A DNA stretch of 64,000 nt. Origin: Zingiber officinale. Taxonomy: Eukaryota > Streptophyta > Magnoliopsida > Zingiberales > Zingiberaceae. Shown here piece by piece: positions 34,064 through 45,062 of the stretch; position 1 is the first letter of the stretch, and each line of letters opens with the position of its first letter. The stretch spans positions 52,546,722-52,610,721 of the forward strand of contig NC_056000.1 in NCBI RefSeq assembly GCF_018446385.1, written 5' to 3'. The position numbers and the translations under genes are program-made. A model generated the notes under the pieces. The model worked only from the letters and a program-made list of their open reading frames with translations. It did not search any database and was not told the DNA's origin.

Positions 34064-36870
34064 TGTTAGAGTGTATACTAAAAGCCTAGCTTTTGGTATA
34101 AACATTTATCTAGAAATAAGAATCACATTGGTCAAATGTCTACATTTATGATAAATGAAGTTGTTCAATTAATTTATATTGTAAAAAAAAAAAAAAATGT
34201 GGAACCGCCACATCAGCGGCCCCCCTAGAGCCTGTCCCACGGATATGGAGGGAGGTAAATGCAGGTACACAGGTGGAAAGTGCATAGCGGAGACATTTAT
34301 AAACATGGTGTGTGGTGTCACACACAGAGGATCATGTTATCAGTACCTTATAAATTATAAACAGTAGCTCACGACCATAATGGAAAGGAACAAACCATTG
34401 GAAGGTCGTAGTGTAATTAGGTATTAGTTTATCTTAACTATAAAATTACACTAGTACACTTAGAGTGTATTGAGTAGGACCATTAGAGGTCATTTCTTTT
34501 ATACTGACTTTATAAAGAAACAAAGACCTCAGTTATTATGGAAGTGTGTGCTCTTAATCCTAATATAATAATAAGCACATATATTTGATATTTATTTCTT
34601 TAATTTATCAATGGGTGAGATTTAGTTCGATAAATCAATAAGCCCGATAAGTTGGGAAATGATATCACTTATAGTGTGTGTTGTTGATTATAGAAGGAAA
34701 CTGTGTCCTAGTGATCTAGGTTGAGAATGCCCCCAAGAGGAGCTCATAAGGATTGTCATGTTAAACCCTGCAGGTGGACATAGTCCGACATGACGATGAA
34801 GTTGAGTGGTACTACTCTTGGAGCTAGATATTAATTAAGTGAGTTGTCAGTAACTTACTTAATTAGTGGACATTTGTTATCTTAAACACAGGGAGACTAA
34901 CACACTCATAATAAGAAGGAGCCCAAAATGTAATTTGGGATTGGTGCGGTAGTTCAATAATAGTTCTTTAGTGGAATGAATTATTATTGATGAAATTAAG
35001 TTGTGTGTTCGGGGCGAACACGGGATGCTTAATTTCATCGGGAGACCAAAACCAATTCCTCCTCTCGGTCCCTATCGTAGCCTCTAGTATATAGAGATTT
35101 ATACCCACCGCATACCCACCTTCTTACCCATCGAATGGGGCCGGCCAAGCTAGCTTGGAACCCAAGCTAGCTTGGAACCCAAGCTAGGGCCGGCCAAGAC
35201 CAAGTGGATGAGTCAAGTAGGTGGCCGGCCAAAGCTTGGGTCCCAAGCTTAGGTGGCCGACCACTAGAATATTAAAAGGATTTTTATTAAAATTATTTCT
35301 TATGTGGATATCATGATTTTAAAAGAGAGTTTAAAAATTAAAAATTTCCTTTTATAACTTTCTACAAAAGATTAAGAGAAGAGATTAATCTCTTTCCTTA
35401 TTTGTAGATTAAAAGGATGTTTTTAATTTTTGGTAAAAACTTTCCTTATTTGTAAATCATCTACATGTTTAAAAGAGAGTTTAAAATTTGAAATCTTTCC
35501 TTATTTGTTGATTAAAGGAGGATTTTAAATTTTAAGAAAACTTTCCTTTTTAACCATGTTCATGATTTAAAAGAAAGTTTAAAAATTAATAATTCTCTTT
35601 TATTAGTTTCTACAAGAGATTGAGAAAAGATTTGATATCTTTCCTTATTTGTAGATTAAAAGAGATGTTAATTTTTAGAGATAACTTTCTTTTTATCCAC
35701 ATGTTTAAAAGAAAGATTTTAATTTATTAAATTTCCTTTTTATAAACCAATCATGAAGGGATTAAATTATTGAAGAAATTTTATAAATATCTGGAGACAA
35801 ATTAGGAAGTTTTAATTAATTAAAACTCTCCTTGTTTGTAGCTTTGGTGTGGCCAGCCATGTAAATTGAGAAAAGGAAAATTGTTTTAATTAAATAAATT
35901 TTTCCTTTTCATGGCAAAAGAATTAAGGAAGTTTTTAATTAAATTTCCTAATTTGCCTAGGCCAAGGAATATAAAAGAAGGGGTGAGGGTGCCTTCACAA
36001 GATACAACCTCTATTATTCTTCCTCTCCTATTCTTTGGTGTGGCCGGCCAACATCTTCTCCCTTTCTTCCTCTTTGTGGTGGCCGAAATTCTCTATTGCT
36101 TGGAGCTCTTGTGGAGGCCGGATACTACTTGGAGAAGAAGAAGAAGAAGGAGAGAAAGCTTGCATCTCTTGGAGCTTGGTTGGTGTTTTTTCTTCTTCCT
36201 TGGTGAAGCTTTATTTTTTGTGGCCGAACCTAGCTAGGAGGAGAAGAAGGTGGTTGGTGGTTTCTCATCTTGGAAGATCGTTGCCCACACAACGTCCGAG
36301 GTTAGAAGAGGAATACGGTAGAAGATCAAGAGGTTTTTCTAAAAGGTATAACTAGCAATTTTTCTTTCCACATCATACTAGTTATTTTTAGAAATAATAC
36401 TAAATACAAGAGGCATACGATTCTAGAGTTTCGAATTTGTTTTCGATATAGTGTTCTTTTGTTTTTCTTTTCCTTGTGATTTGATTGTTCTTTTAGGTTA
36501 ACCTAAAGTTATTTTAGGAAATTAAATATTAGCTTTCTATAAATGGTTTTGTCTAGTCGGTGGTGGTTGCTCCCATATCCAAGAAGGCCATGTGCCTCGC
36601 CACGTCAGTACTGGGAACCGATTATGGAAATTAATATTTAATGGAATTAATAACTTAAGGTGACTTGGGTCGAACGTGTTAAGTTCCGCAGGAGATCCAA
36701 GTCAAAACCTAAAAGAACAAATAGATTAAGTTTTGGATCAAACGTGTTAAGTTCCGCAGGCGATCCAAAATTTAATTTAAAAGAACACATGGTAGCTAGG
36801 AAAAGGTTCAGACCTTTGTACAAAATTTTTGTACAGTGGAACCTCTAGGCTTTCCGAGTAGCAACCAACA
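34064..36870 (+). repeat. 3' LTR (2807 bp) with three extra insertions
   Basis: Same as the 5' LTR apart from a 118-bp insert at about 34184-34301, an 18-bp duplication near 35165, about 31 extra bases near 35232-35262, and three fewer GAA triplets. These account for the 155-bp length difference. Confidence 0.92.
34184..34301. mobile_element. 118-bp insertion in the 3' LTR, possibly a short SINE-like fragment
   Basis: Absent from the 5' LTR. It starts with an A run (T run on the other strand) followed by about 100 bp of GC-rich sequence (GGAACCGCCACATCAGCGG and CCCACGGATATGGAGGGAGG). On the minus strand it is a body ending in oligo-T, as in some monocot SINEs, but I see no clear tRNA A or B box. 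Confidence 0.4.
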
Positions 36871-36875
36871 TGTCA

Positions 36876-37275
36876 TGCATTTTAATATTAAATAAAGAAT
36901 TTAAAAGCAGGTCTCGTTTAGTTACCTTGGAGTCATTGGTTCTTTCATGTAATTCGATGAGCTTATCCCATAACTCCTTTGTGTTCTCATGTGGCCCGAC
37001 TCGGTTGAGTTCTTCTTTCGTGAGTCTGCATTAGATCATGTCCAATGCCTTCGATTCAATCTGACCCTTCTTCTTATCATCTAGGTTCCATCTTTCTGGA
37101 TCGAGGGATACTTTAGTTGCTTTATCTATAGGCTCTCGGTACCCTCGTCGAATATTGAACCATTGCTCGATGTCCATCTTCAAGTAGATCTTTATTCTCT
37201 TCTTCTAATACGGAAAGTCATTTATGTTGAAGAGAGGAGGGCGGACGGTACTGAATCCTTCTAGTTGGACCTTTT
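36876..37275 (-). pseudogene. Gag remnant, N-terminal part
   Basis: On the minus strand the sequence reads KMDIEQWFNIRRGYREP, then SLDPERWNLDDKKKGQIESKAL, LTKEELNRVGP and ELWDKLIELHE, a Copia Gag N-terminal half with a stop codon in the middle (GTCTGCATTAGATC region). It joins the C-terminal part at 26359-26989 once the inserted element is removed. Confidence 0.75.
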
Positions 37276-37289
37276 GGATTATCATGCAA

Positions 37290-37846
37290 AAATAAAATAA
37301 AGAGAAATATGCCAAGACTAGATCTTGGATTAGTAGAATTTGAGGTAAAAGAAAATATCGAAGACTCGAGTGGTGTTACACTAACTTTGAGTTACTCTCC
37401 TTAATAGATCTAAATTGGACCGACGCCTACTGTCCCTTCAATTGGGACGTGTTCTCACTGAGTTATTCTCCTTAAGTGACTTATCTCTACTTACTAAGTG
37501 TCAAGTTACCTCCTTGACATCTATTCTGACCAACTAGGTCTTTCTGTCAGAATCACACATCTAGGCTTCTCCAATTAGGAATCGAACATCCCAATTTCTA
37601 CCAAAATCGTACATTCCGACTTCCACCCATCGATAATTGACCATCCCAACCTCCTGTCAGAATCCCACATCTGGACTTCCTGCCTGGTATTAGGTCCTCT
37701 TGATCTGTCAAATTAGTCAACTCTACACATTCGATAACAAGGTTAGATTACAAACATACCTAACTTTAATCTACTTGTCATTTATCAAAACTCAGGTTTG
37801 ATCATTGATGCCAACTGCACCAACAAAATAATACTAGGATTTCAGT
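37290..37846 (-). mobile_element. Decayed 5' LTR-like region of the split element
   Basis: Upstream (minus sense) of the gag remnant. It has CTCCTTGACATC, CCAACTAGG and TCAGAATCCCACATCTGGACTT blocks like the hairpin-bearing LTRs, and ends ATTGATGCCAACTGCACCAACA. A clean primer-binding site is not visible. Limits are approximate. Confidence 0.45.
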
Positions 37847-38389
37847 TTCACCTCTATACTAGCAAACACTAAATCTATGTTTCAATTCTCATCCTCAATA
37901 TTGGCTTGTATAGGTAGACAATCTTAAAATATCCAATGTGAACTTTTTCTTCTATAACGGCATATCAACCCTAAGCATTGTCACTTTCTGAAGGATCATA
38001 ATTAGCGATCATAACCCAAAGGGGAGCCTATCACTAGACCTCATGATCCCTAATTAACCTCTTTTCCTACTACATGACAACGAATTATGTTTGATCCATT
38101 AAGTTCTATAATCTCCTAGGGTTCCTTGAGCATACTGGGTTGCACTTTCATATCCGGCTCTCTGTGTCTCGATTTTCTACGAGTTGGAGGGTCGAGTTTT
38201 CTTTTCAGTTCATTCACAAACACTCTTGGGATACGAATCTCATAGTTTTGACATTGAGATCAGGTTAAAATAGTAGAACCGAACCACAATACAATACATC
38301 CTTGAAACAAGATAATAAAACATGCATAGATTGAATATTAGTGTCTATATCACAGAAAGGTTACTCTCTAATCCTAGAATCTAGGAAAT
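37847..38389. other. Unidentified sequence left of the second gag-only element
   Basis: No coding sequence recognised. The part next to 38389 resembles a retrotransposon LTR in base composition, but I cannot place it. Confidence 0.35.
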
Positions 38390-39420
38390 TGTTGGAGGAT
38401 CTTGCGGCCGGCTTGAAGGGGGGTTGGATAGACGGCGCCCCCAAATCGATCGTTCTCTACGTATTTGTTAGTTGCACAGCGGAATACAAATAATACAAAC
38501 ACAAATACGAAAGCTAAATACAAATACAAAGAACAAGAAAGAGCGAGCAAACCAACACGCGCCGATTTATGTGGTTCGGAGATAAAACTCCTACTCCACG
38601 GCGTGTCCGTAAGGTGGACGATTCCTATCCATCGGTGGATTACTCCCTGGAAGACCTCCGGCTAGCTCAAACCTCCTTGTGGGTGGAGAAACCTCACCAC
38701 AAACTCACCAAGACCTCTTGGACACAAAGGAAACTCTTGAGCACTTGTAGACTACTAATTAGACCTTAACCAAGTCTAATTTCGTCAACCTCTGCTGGCC
38801 ATCCCAAGCTCCTTCTTATAGAGCTTGAGGAAATCAGCATTGCTGATTTGCCCGTTACCAGTCGACTGGTCCTTGTACTAGTCGACTGGTGCCAGCCCAA
38901 CGACTATCTACCAGTCGACTGGTCACAGGACCAGTCGACTGATCCCAGCCCTTTCGGGCACAGAGAGCTTCTGTGCTCACCACCAGTCGACTGATCCCAG
39001 TACCAGTCGACTGGTGCAACCCTAAACCTAGGGTTTCCCATCCCGAGTGCATTTCTCTCGCACTCGGACCCTCACGACTCACTTGACTCTTTTTCGCAGC
39101 TTTGACCTCTTGCCTTCAAGCGTACTGCCTTTGGCTCTCGTCCCTCGGATGCATCCAAGCCCGCTGCTCGTCCCCAATGCCATCCTTCGCGTATGCCTCG
39201 AAGTCACTTCCATCGGCCCTTGTCCTTGTTGCCTTGTCCACGGTCCCTCGGATGTTCCATCCTTCACCGGACCCGAAGTCGTCAACCTGAGTCACATGTA
39301 TCACTTGCAGTCCTGCATAACTCAACTACACATATCAAATAACGAGGGTAATCCTAATTTAAACCCTTTGCCCAAACACCAAAACACATGGTCCCACAGA
39401 CCATTGGGATTGCTCCAACA
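38390..39420 (-). repeat. 3' LTR of the second gag-only element
   Basis: 1031 bp, with ACCAGTCGACTGGT palindromes (exact at 38857-38870 and 38910-38923, near-exact to about 39015). Confidence 0.9.
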
Positions 39421-39434
39421 ATCTCTCCCTTTTT
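39421..39434 (-). other. Polypurine tract
   Basis: AAAAAGGGAGAGAT on the minus strand, adjoining the 3' LTR. Confidence 0.8.
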
Positions 39435-39493
39435 GGTGTTTTGCAATACGTATAAGTTAGGGAAAACAAATAGCAAATAAACATGCTAATAAC

Positions 39494-39722
39494 AAATGGA
39501 CTTACGTCGCCAAGGCTATACACTTGGACTTACACCGCCGAATGGACTTACGTTGCCAAAGCTACACACTTGGACTTACACCGCCGAATGGACTTACATT
39601 GCCAAGGCTACACACTTGGACTTACACCGCCGAATGGACTTACGTTGCCAAGGCTACACACTTGGCAACCGTCGAATGGACTTACGTTGCCAAGGCTACA
39701 CACTAGGCAACCGTCGAATGGA
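39494..39722. repeat. 46-bp tandem repeat with hairpin core
   Basis: About five units of GGACTTACGTTGCCAAGG and CTACACACTTGG plus ACTTACACCGCCGAAT; the last units are 42 bp. Each unit has a CCAAG..CTTGG stem. The overlapping open frames are repeat artefacts. Confidence 0.85.
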
Positions 39723-40804
39723 AAAAAAAATACAAATATGCATTGAAACCTATCACAAGGCTCCCCCTACACCTAAGCTCCCCATTGAGCTAGGATTTTC
39801 CCATAGGGATTTTTAAGAACCTATCACAAGGCTCCCCCTATGCAAAAGCATTTAAGGTTTTCCCAACTAAACTTTACTTTTCCCCCTTTGCCTAACATCC
39901 AAAAAGTTCTCCAACAATATCCCAATTGTTGAAAACTTATCATCCAAACTGATCCTAAACTTATGTATTTATCCCCCATGGATCTCATACATCTAAACGA
40001 GTTGACATGGTCAATATCAACGCTGAAAAACACTTTCAGGCTGGTATCAGTCGACTGCCCTAAGTGCCAGTCGACTGACCCCTTCGACACAACCTTACAG
40101 AAGCATTCTGTGGTCGAAATCTGTTGTTACCAGTCGACTGGTATCTGCACCAGTCGACTGACACCTTAATTCTGTAAAAATTAGCCTTTTCAGGTGAATT
40201 TTAGAAAATGCACCAAAAATTCCCTAGACCTACAAAAATTCTCAAATTTTATGGATATGTCTATTGTACCCCTGTCTACTTGGGAAAAATACATTACAAA
40301 ACGTATCTATCATCAATCCTAAGATTTACACAAAATCCAAAACTAGCTAAATTGTTCAATTGAACCTTGCCCTAAAATCCTAGTTTTGGCTTCCTCTTGA
40401 TGTATTTGCCCATACCAACCCACAATGCATCCCTAGCATTGGTTTATATGACATCTATACATCAAAAACTAATTATCATGCAATATGACCCCAATTGTCA
40501 TTTTTTTTTTCATGAAACACAAACCATGTGTGCCAAATCCTTAGGTTTGAGACTCAAGTCCGTCTCCAAACCATTTGGCACACTCCATGGCTCCTCTAGA
40601 CTCCCAAGTAGTACCCACCTAAGATCCATTGGCTATGAGTCCCAATTTGACTCTTTGAACTCCCCCTAGAGCTCTTAACCTTAGTCATCTTCTTAGATGC
40701 TTTCTCCATTATGGCTAAACCACAGTGGTGCACCTTGGACACATCATCCTTGCCATAATCATATACAACCCTAGCATATGTCTTCTCATTGGCTTTAGAT
40801 GACT
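39723..40804. other. Non-coding interior of the second gag-only element
   Basis: Lies between gag and the tandem repeat. Further CAGTCGACTG palindromes occur at about 40045-40165. No pol motif found. Confidence 0.6.
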
Positions 40805-42223
40805 CTACCTTGCCCTTATCATGTGCCACCATAGCACATGGTCTCCTTTTGACCTTGGAGGGACTAGATCGGTATCCCAAACCCGATCTATCATTGTTGG
40901 GTTTTGGCTACCCAACACCATACTTAATCTCTTAGATCCAATAGTGAATCTCTTAAGAAATTTCTCCAATTGATCAAGCTTTGCCTTCAAAGCTTGATTT
41001 TCCCTTTCTAGGTTCCTAAACATAGAATCAACATGTCCACCATGGACATTCCAAGACCTACCATTCCTAGGCATATGTCTCCCCTTGGGATTAATGCCTT
41101 GGTTCTCTATTACATTCTTCTCTTTAGGTAATGAGAATTTAACTTGCCTAGGTCTATCATGCATAGGTCTCCTAGGGGTTTGATCGATATTTACTCTATT
41201 CCTATCATGATATTTAAATCCAAAATTTTGCATGGGCATATAATGATTAGCACTATTTTTCCTAGCATGCAAGGAGGAATGGAAATTTGAATTGCATTTC
41301 AAATTAGGGTATACCTCCCTTACCTTTGAAGCTCCCCCTTGACTTGAACTCTTCTTCTTTTTCTTTTCTTTTTCCCATTTCTTCAAATGCGCCAATTTCT
41401 TGAGCTCTTCCTTCCTTGGGCATTTGGTGTGGTAGTGACCCATTTCTCCACATGTGAAGCATCTAATGTGCTTCTTCTCTTTCTTCTTCCTACAACTCAA
41501 ATTAGATTCAAAATGAATTGAATTGAATTTAGGAGTTACCTCTTTCTTACCCAATGGACACCTACTCTTGTAGTGTCCTTTTTGATTGCAACCGAAGCAA
41601 ATTATGTTGTTCTTTGACTTCACTTCGGTGGAGATGCTTGCTATGTTGACTTCCAAGACTTCTTCTTCTTCACTTGTCTTGGAATCTTCTTCAATTCTTG
41701 AGGATGTAGATGATGCCTCATCTTCCTTCTCCTCCTCATATGTTGAGCGTGACTCAACTTCCGTTTGCTCCACCTCCTCTTCTTGAGCTACTAAGCCCAT
41801 CTCCTTGGGCTCCACATCCGATTGGTCCTTCTTCTCCTTTTGGACCACTTTGTCACTTTCTTCGGATTTTTCTTCTTCTTCTTGTGTAGGCAAAAATTCC
41901 TCCCATGGAAATTTCTTCACTTTGCTCCATAATTCATGGGCATTCTCATATTTACCTACACGACTCACAACATCATTAGGCAACATATCAATTAAAATTG
42001 ATATTACCTTTGAATTTGCCTTTGATCGTGTGGTTTGCTCCTCCGTCCAATGTCGTGATCGGAGCTTCTTTCCTTTCTTGTCCTTCGGGACTTCAAACGG
42101 CTCTTTGACCACCATCATGGTGTCCCAATCCGTGTTGAAGAAGACCTCCATCTTCATCATCCAATATGTGATGTCCCATAAGCCTCCACCTTCAAACTTT
42201 GGCTGTTCAATCAAGCCGGTCAT
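40805..42223 (-). CDS. Intact Gag polyprotein, two CCHC zinc knuckles
   Basis: An uninterrupted 472-aa frame with an ATG at 42223, just inside the primer-binding site. The N-terminus MTGLIEQPKFEGGGLWDITYW matches plant Copia Gag, followed by KYENAHELWSKVKKF of the UBN2-like region. A long acidic linker (E/S/T-rich, about residues 110-200) leads to two knuckles, CFGCNQKGHYKSRC (about 211-224) and CFTCGEMGHYHTKC (about 255-268), then a basic lysine-rich tract and a leucine-rich coiled coil (ERENQALKAKLDQLEKFL). It stops without a protease. The organisation is the same as in the gag at 19739-21211. An intact frame suggests fairly recent activity or selection on Gag. Predicted role: capsid formation and RNA packaging. 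Confidence 0.88.
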   Translation of the reverse strand: MTGLIEQPKFEGGGLWDITYWMMKMEVFFNTDWDTMMVVKEPFEVPKDKKGKKLRSRHWTEEQTTRSKANSKVISILIDMLPNDVVSRVGKYENAHELWSKVKKFPWEEFLPTQEEEEKSEESDKVVQKEKKDQSDVEPKEMGLVAQEEEVEQTEVESRSTYEEEKEDEASSTSSRIEEDSKTSEEEEVLEVNIASISTEVKSKNNIICFGCNQKGHYKSRCPLGKKEVTPKFNSIHFESNLSCRKKKEKKHIRCFTCGEMGHYHTKCPRKEELKKLAHLKKWEKEKKKKKSSSQGGASKVREVYPNLKCNSNFHSSLHARKNSANHYMPMQNFGFKYHDRNRVNIDQTPRRPMHDRPRQVKFSLPKEKNVIENQGINPKGRHMPRNGRSWNVHGGHVDSMFRNLERENQALKAKLDQLEKFLKRFTIGSKRLSMVLGSQNPTMIDRVWDTDLVPPRSKGDHVLWWHMIRAR

Positions 42224-42264
42224 CTTTTGCTTCCTTGGCGGTTAGTCCAATGGAGAGCGGCCTC

Positions 42265-42277
42265 GCTCTGATACCAC
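42265..42277 (-). other. Primer-binding site
   Basis: GTGGTATCAGAGC on the minus strand, beside the 5' LTR. Confidence 0.9.
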
Positions 42278-42278
42278 T

Positions 42279-43301
42279 TGTTGGAGGATCTTGCAGCCGG
42301 CTTGAAGGGGGGTTGGATAGACGACACCCCTAAATCGATCGCTCTCTACGTATTTGTTAGTTGCGTAGCGGAATACAAATAATACAAACACAAATACGAA
42401 AGCTAAATACAAATACAAAGAACAAGAAAGAGCAAGCAAACCAACACGCGACAATTTACGTGGTTCGGAGATAAAGCTCCTACTCCACGGCGTGTCCGTA
42501 AGGTGGACGATCCCTATCCGTCGGTGGATTACTCCCCGGAAGACCTCCGGCTAGCTAAAACCTTCTTGTGGGTGGAGAAACCTCAACAAGACCTCTTGGA
42601 CACAAGGGAAACTCTTGAGCACTTGTAGACTACTAATTAGACCTTAACCAAGTCTAATTTCGTCAACCTCTGCTGGTCATCCCAAGCTCCTTCTTATAGA
42701 GTCTGAGGAAATCAGCCTTGCTGATTTGCTCGTTACCAGTCGACTGGTCCTTGCACCAGTCGACTGGTGCCAACCCAACGGCTCTCTCAACGGCTATCTA
42801 CCAGTTGACTGGTCACAGGACCAATCGACTGATTCCAGCCATTTCGGGCACAGAGAGCTTCTATACTCACCACCAGTCGACTGATCCCAGTACCAGTCGA
42901 CTGGTACAACCCTAAACCTAGGGTTTCCCATCCCGAGTACATTTCTCTCGCACTCGGACTCTCACGACTCACTTGACTCTTTTTCGTAGTTTTGACCTCT
43001 TGCCTTCAAGCCTACTTCCTTTGGCTCTCGTCCCTCGGATGCATCCAAGCCCGCGGCTCGTCCCCAATGTCATCCTTCGCGTATGCCTCGAAGTCGCTTC
43101 CATCGGCCCTTGTCCTTGTTGCCTTGTCCACGGTCCCTCGGATGCTCCATCTTTCACCGGACCCGAAGCCGTCAACTTGAGTCACATGTGTCACCTGCAG
43201 TCCTGCACAACTCAAGTACACATATCAAATAACGAGGGTAATCCTAATTTAAACCCTTTGCCCAAACACTAAAACACATGGTCCCGCGGACCATTGGGAT
43301 T
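42279..43301 (-). repeat. 5' LTR of the second gag-only element, end missing
   Basis: Very similar to 38390-39420, with the same SalI-type palindromes at about 42735-42908. The final nine bases of the LTR are absent. Confidence 0.88.
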
Positions 43302-44035
43302 AGAGGTTACAAACAACAAATATGATTAAACAATCTTAATCATATAATTTCAAATTTAGAGAAAACAGAGAAGGGGAAGAAATGCACAAGTTGCTCGATG
43401 AATCTTTCTCCTAGACGCACCTGATGGCTCCTTGAAGTGTAGATGGCTCCAGAACGATTCGAAGACTCTTCCACCCCTTGGGGTCCTTGGATGCCCCCCA
43501 ATCAAGATCCCCAATCCGATTGGGTGAATCCCCTTTTATAGGCGTTGGAGACGATTGCCTGACACAAGCAATACTGCTGGGAACGACTACCCATCTTAGG
43601 TGTTGAGGCTCAGATCTCACGACCACGGTTCGTGCTACTAGGCACGAACGCCCGTGGTGAGGTGGTCGAATGTGGCACTACCTGTACCGCTGGGCACGGG
43701 TAGGTTGTGACAGGGAAGTAGAGCCTGCCACGGGTCATGCCACTAGGCACGTCCGCCCGTGGTGAGGTAGCCGAATCTATCACGGGTTGTGCCACTGGGC
43801 ATGGCTGCCCATGGTAGGACACAACTTCTTTGCTTGGTCTTTTCGCTCTAATTTTCGCCTATGACATTCAAAATACATGAAAATAGTATCTAGGAATAAT
43901 AAAACATGAAAATGAAACATAAAATCATTTTATCTCAATTCATGCATTCAAAAGTGGGTCAAATATAGTATAAAAATATGATAAAAACCCTATATACTTC
44001 ACAGTTATCATGTAGTCATTATTCTTTGACAGGTG
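43302..44035. repeat. LTR-like sequence with CGTGCC..GGCACG hairpins
   Basis: About 43610-43830 holds three to four imperfect units of GTGCCACTAGGCACG and GCCCGTGGTGAGGT, each forming a small hairpin. It is probably part of an LTR of another family. No gene is supported. Confidence 0.45.
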
Positions 44036-44049
44036 ATTACGATTCTCTA

Positions 44050-45062
44050 ACAATACCGTCTCCTAGAGGGAGTCCAACCGACTGTGGAGCCGATAGAACT
44101 TACATTGGGAGTCCTGTCTATGAGAAGTGGGGAGATGAGCCCTATAGGTTCAACTGACATTGGGTCCTCTTGGATTTACACTGGGAGCCCTGTCTCTGAG
44201 AAGTAGGAAGCTGAGCCCCATAGATTTGACCCGCTCTAAGGCCGCTCAGGTTTCATTGGGAGTCCTACCTTTGAGAAGTGGGGAGTTGAGCCTCATAGGT
44301 TTGACCGGCTCTGAAGCCACTCGGGTTTAGGCTGGGAGTCCTGCCTATGAGAAGTGGGAGACTGAGTCCCATAGGTCCGACCAGCTCTGAGACCGCTCGG
44401 GTTTATGCTGGGCATCCTGCCTTTGAGAAGTGGGGGGTTGAGCTCGGTAGGTCCGCTCGGCTTTGTGGTCGCTCGAGTTTATGTTGGAGCCCTGACTCTG
44501 AGAAGTGGAGAGTTGGGCCCTATAGGTCCGACCGACTTTGGGGCCGCTCGGTTTTAGGCTGGGTGCCCTACTTCTAATAAGTGGGATGTTGTGCCCTGTA
44601 GATCTGACTAGCTCTAGGGCCGGTCGACTATATGCTGGGAGCCTTGCCCATGAGAAATAGGGAACTGACCCCCGAAGGTTTTACCAACTCTAGGGTTAGT
44701 CAACTATACGTTGGAAGCCTTGCCCATGAGAAGTGAGGGGTTGACCCCCGAAGGTCTAACCAACTCTAGGGTTGGTTGACTATATGCTGGGAGTATTGCC
44801 TATGAGAAGTGGGGAGCTGACCCCCGAAGGTTCGTCCGGCTCTAGGGTCGGTAGGCTATATACTGGGAGTCTTATCCATGAGAAGTGGGAAACTGACACC
44901 CGAAGGTCCGATTGATTCTAGGGTCAGCCGGCTATACACTAGGAGCCTTACTCATGCGAAGTGGAGAGTTAAGCCCTGAAGGTCCGATCGACTATATGGT
45001 AGGTCGACTATAGGACCAGTCGACTTTATGTTGGATTCCTTGCACATGAGAAGTGGTGAACT
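44050..45062. repeat. 76-bp minisatellite array, second copy, left part
   Basis: About thirteen units with the same blocks as 12722-13101. The spacing between successive CTGACCCCCGAAGG blocks is 76 bp. It is preceded by the same leader (GATTCTCTAACAATACCGTC, GAGGGAGTCCAACC) as the first array and is interrupted at 45062 by a solo LTR. Confidence 0.88.

Larger units (their letters stand above)
26995..36870 (+). mobile_element. Copia LTR retrotransposon with ruined pol and near-identical LTRs
   Basis: LTRs 26995-29646 and 34064-36870 begin TGTTAGAGTGTATAC and end GTAGCAACCAACA. The exact target duplication TGTCA lies at 26990-26994 and 36871-36875. The primer-binding site is at 29649 and the polypurine tract at 34054-34063. 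It inserted into the minus-strand gag of an older element. Total length is 9876 bp. The interior keeps Copia-order fragments (integrase, RT, RNase H) but with many frameshifts and stops, while the LTRs differ by roughly one substitution per 80-100 bases by eye. Confidence 0.92.
38390..43301 (-). mobile_element. Second gag-only Copia-type element, right end truncated
   Basis: The left LTR 38390-39420 starts TGTTGGAGGATCTTGC and ends GGGATTGCTCCAACA. The right LTR starts the same at 42279 but breaks off after CCATTGGGATT at 43301, lacking the last nine bases. The primer-binding site (42265-42277) and polypurine tract (39421-39434) read on the minus strand. The only gene is an intact gag; no pol is present. 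Because the right end is cut, no target duplication can be read (left flank GAAAT). Confidence 0.88.

Noticed and set aside
36660..36848. 62-aa frame identical at 29436-29624
   Set aside because: Duplicate within paired LTRs near the tRNA primer site; not a gene.
39047..39325. Frames on both strands in the LTR, repeated at 42969-43221
   Set aside because: Duplicated because they sit in paired LTRs; no family resemblance.
41586..42245. Plus-strand frames opposite the intact gag
   Set aside because: Serine/phenylalanine-rich antisense shadows of the acidic Gag linker.
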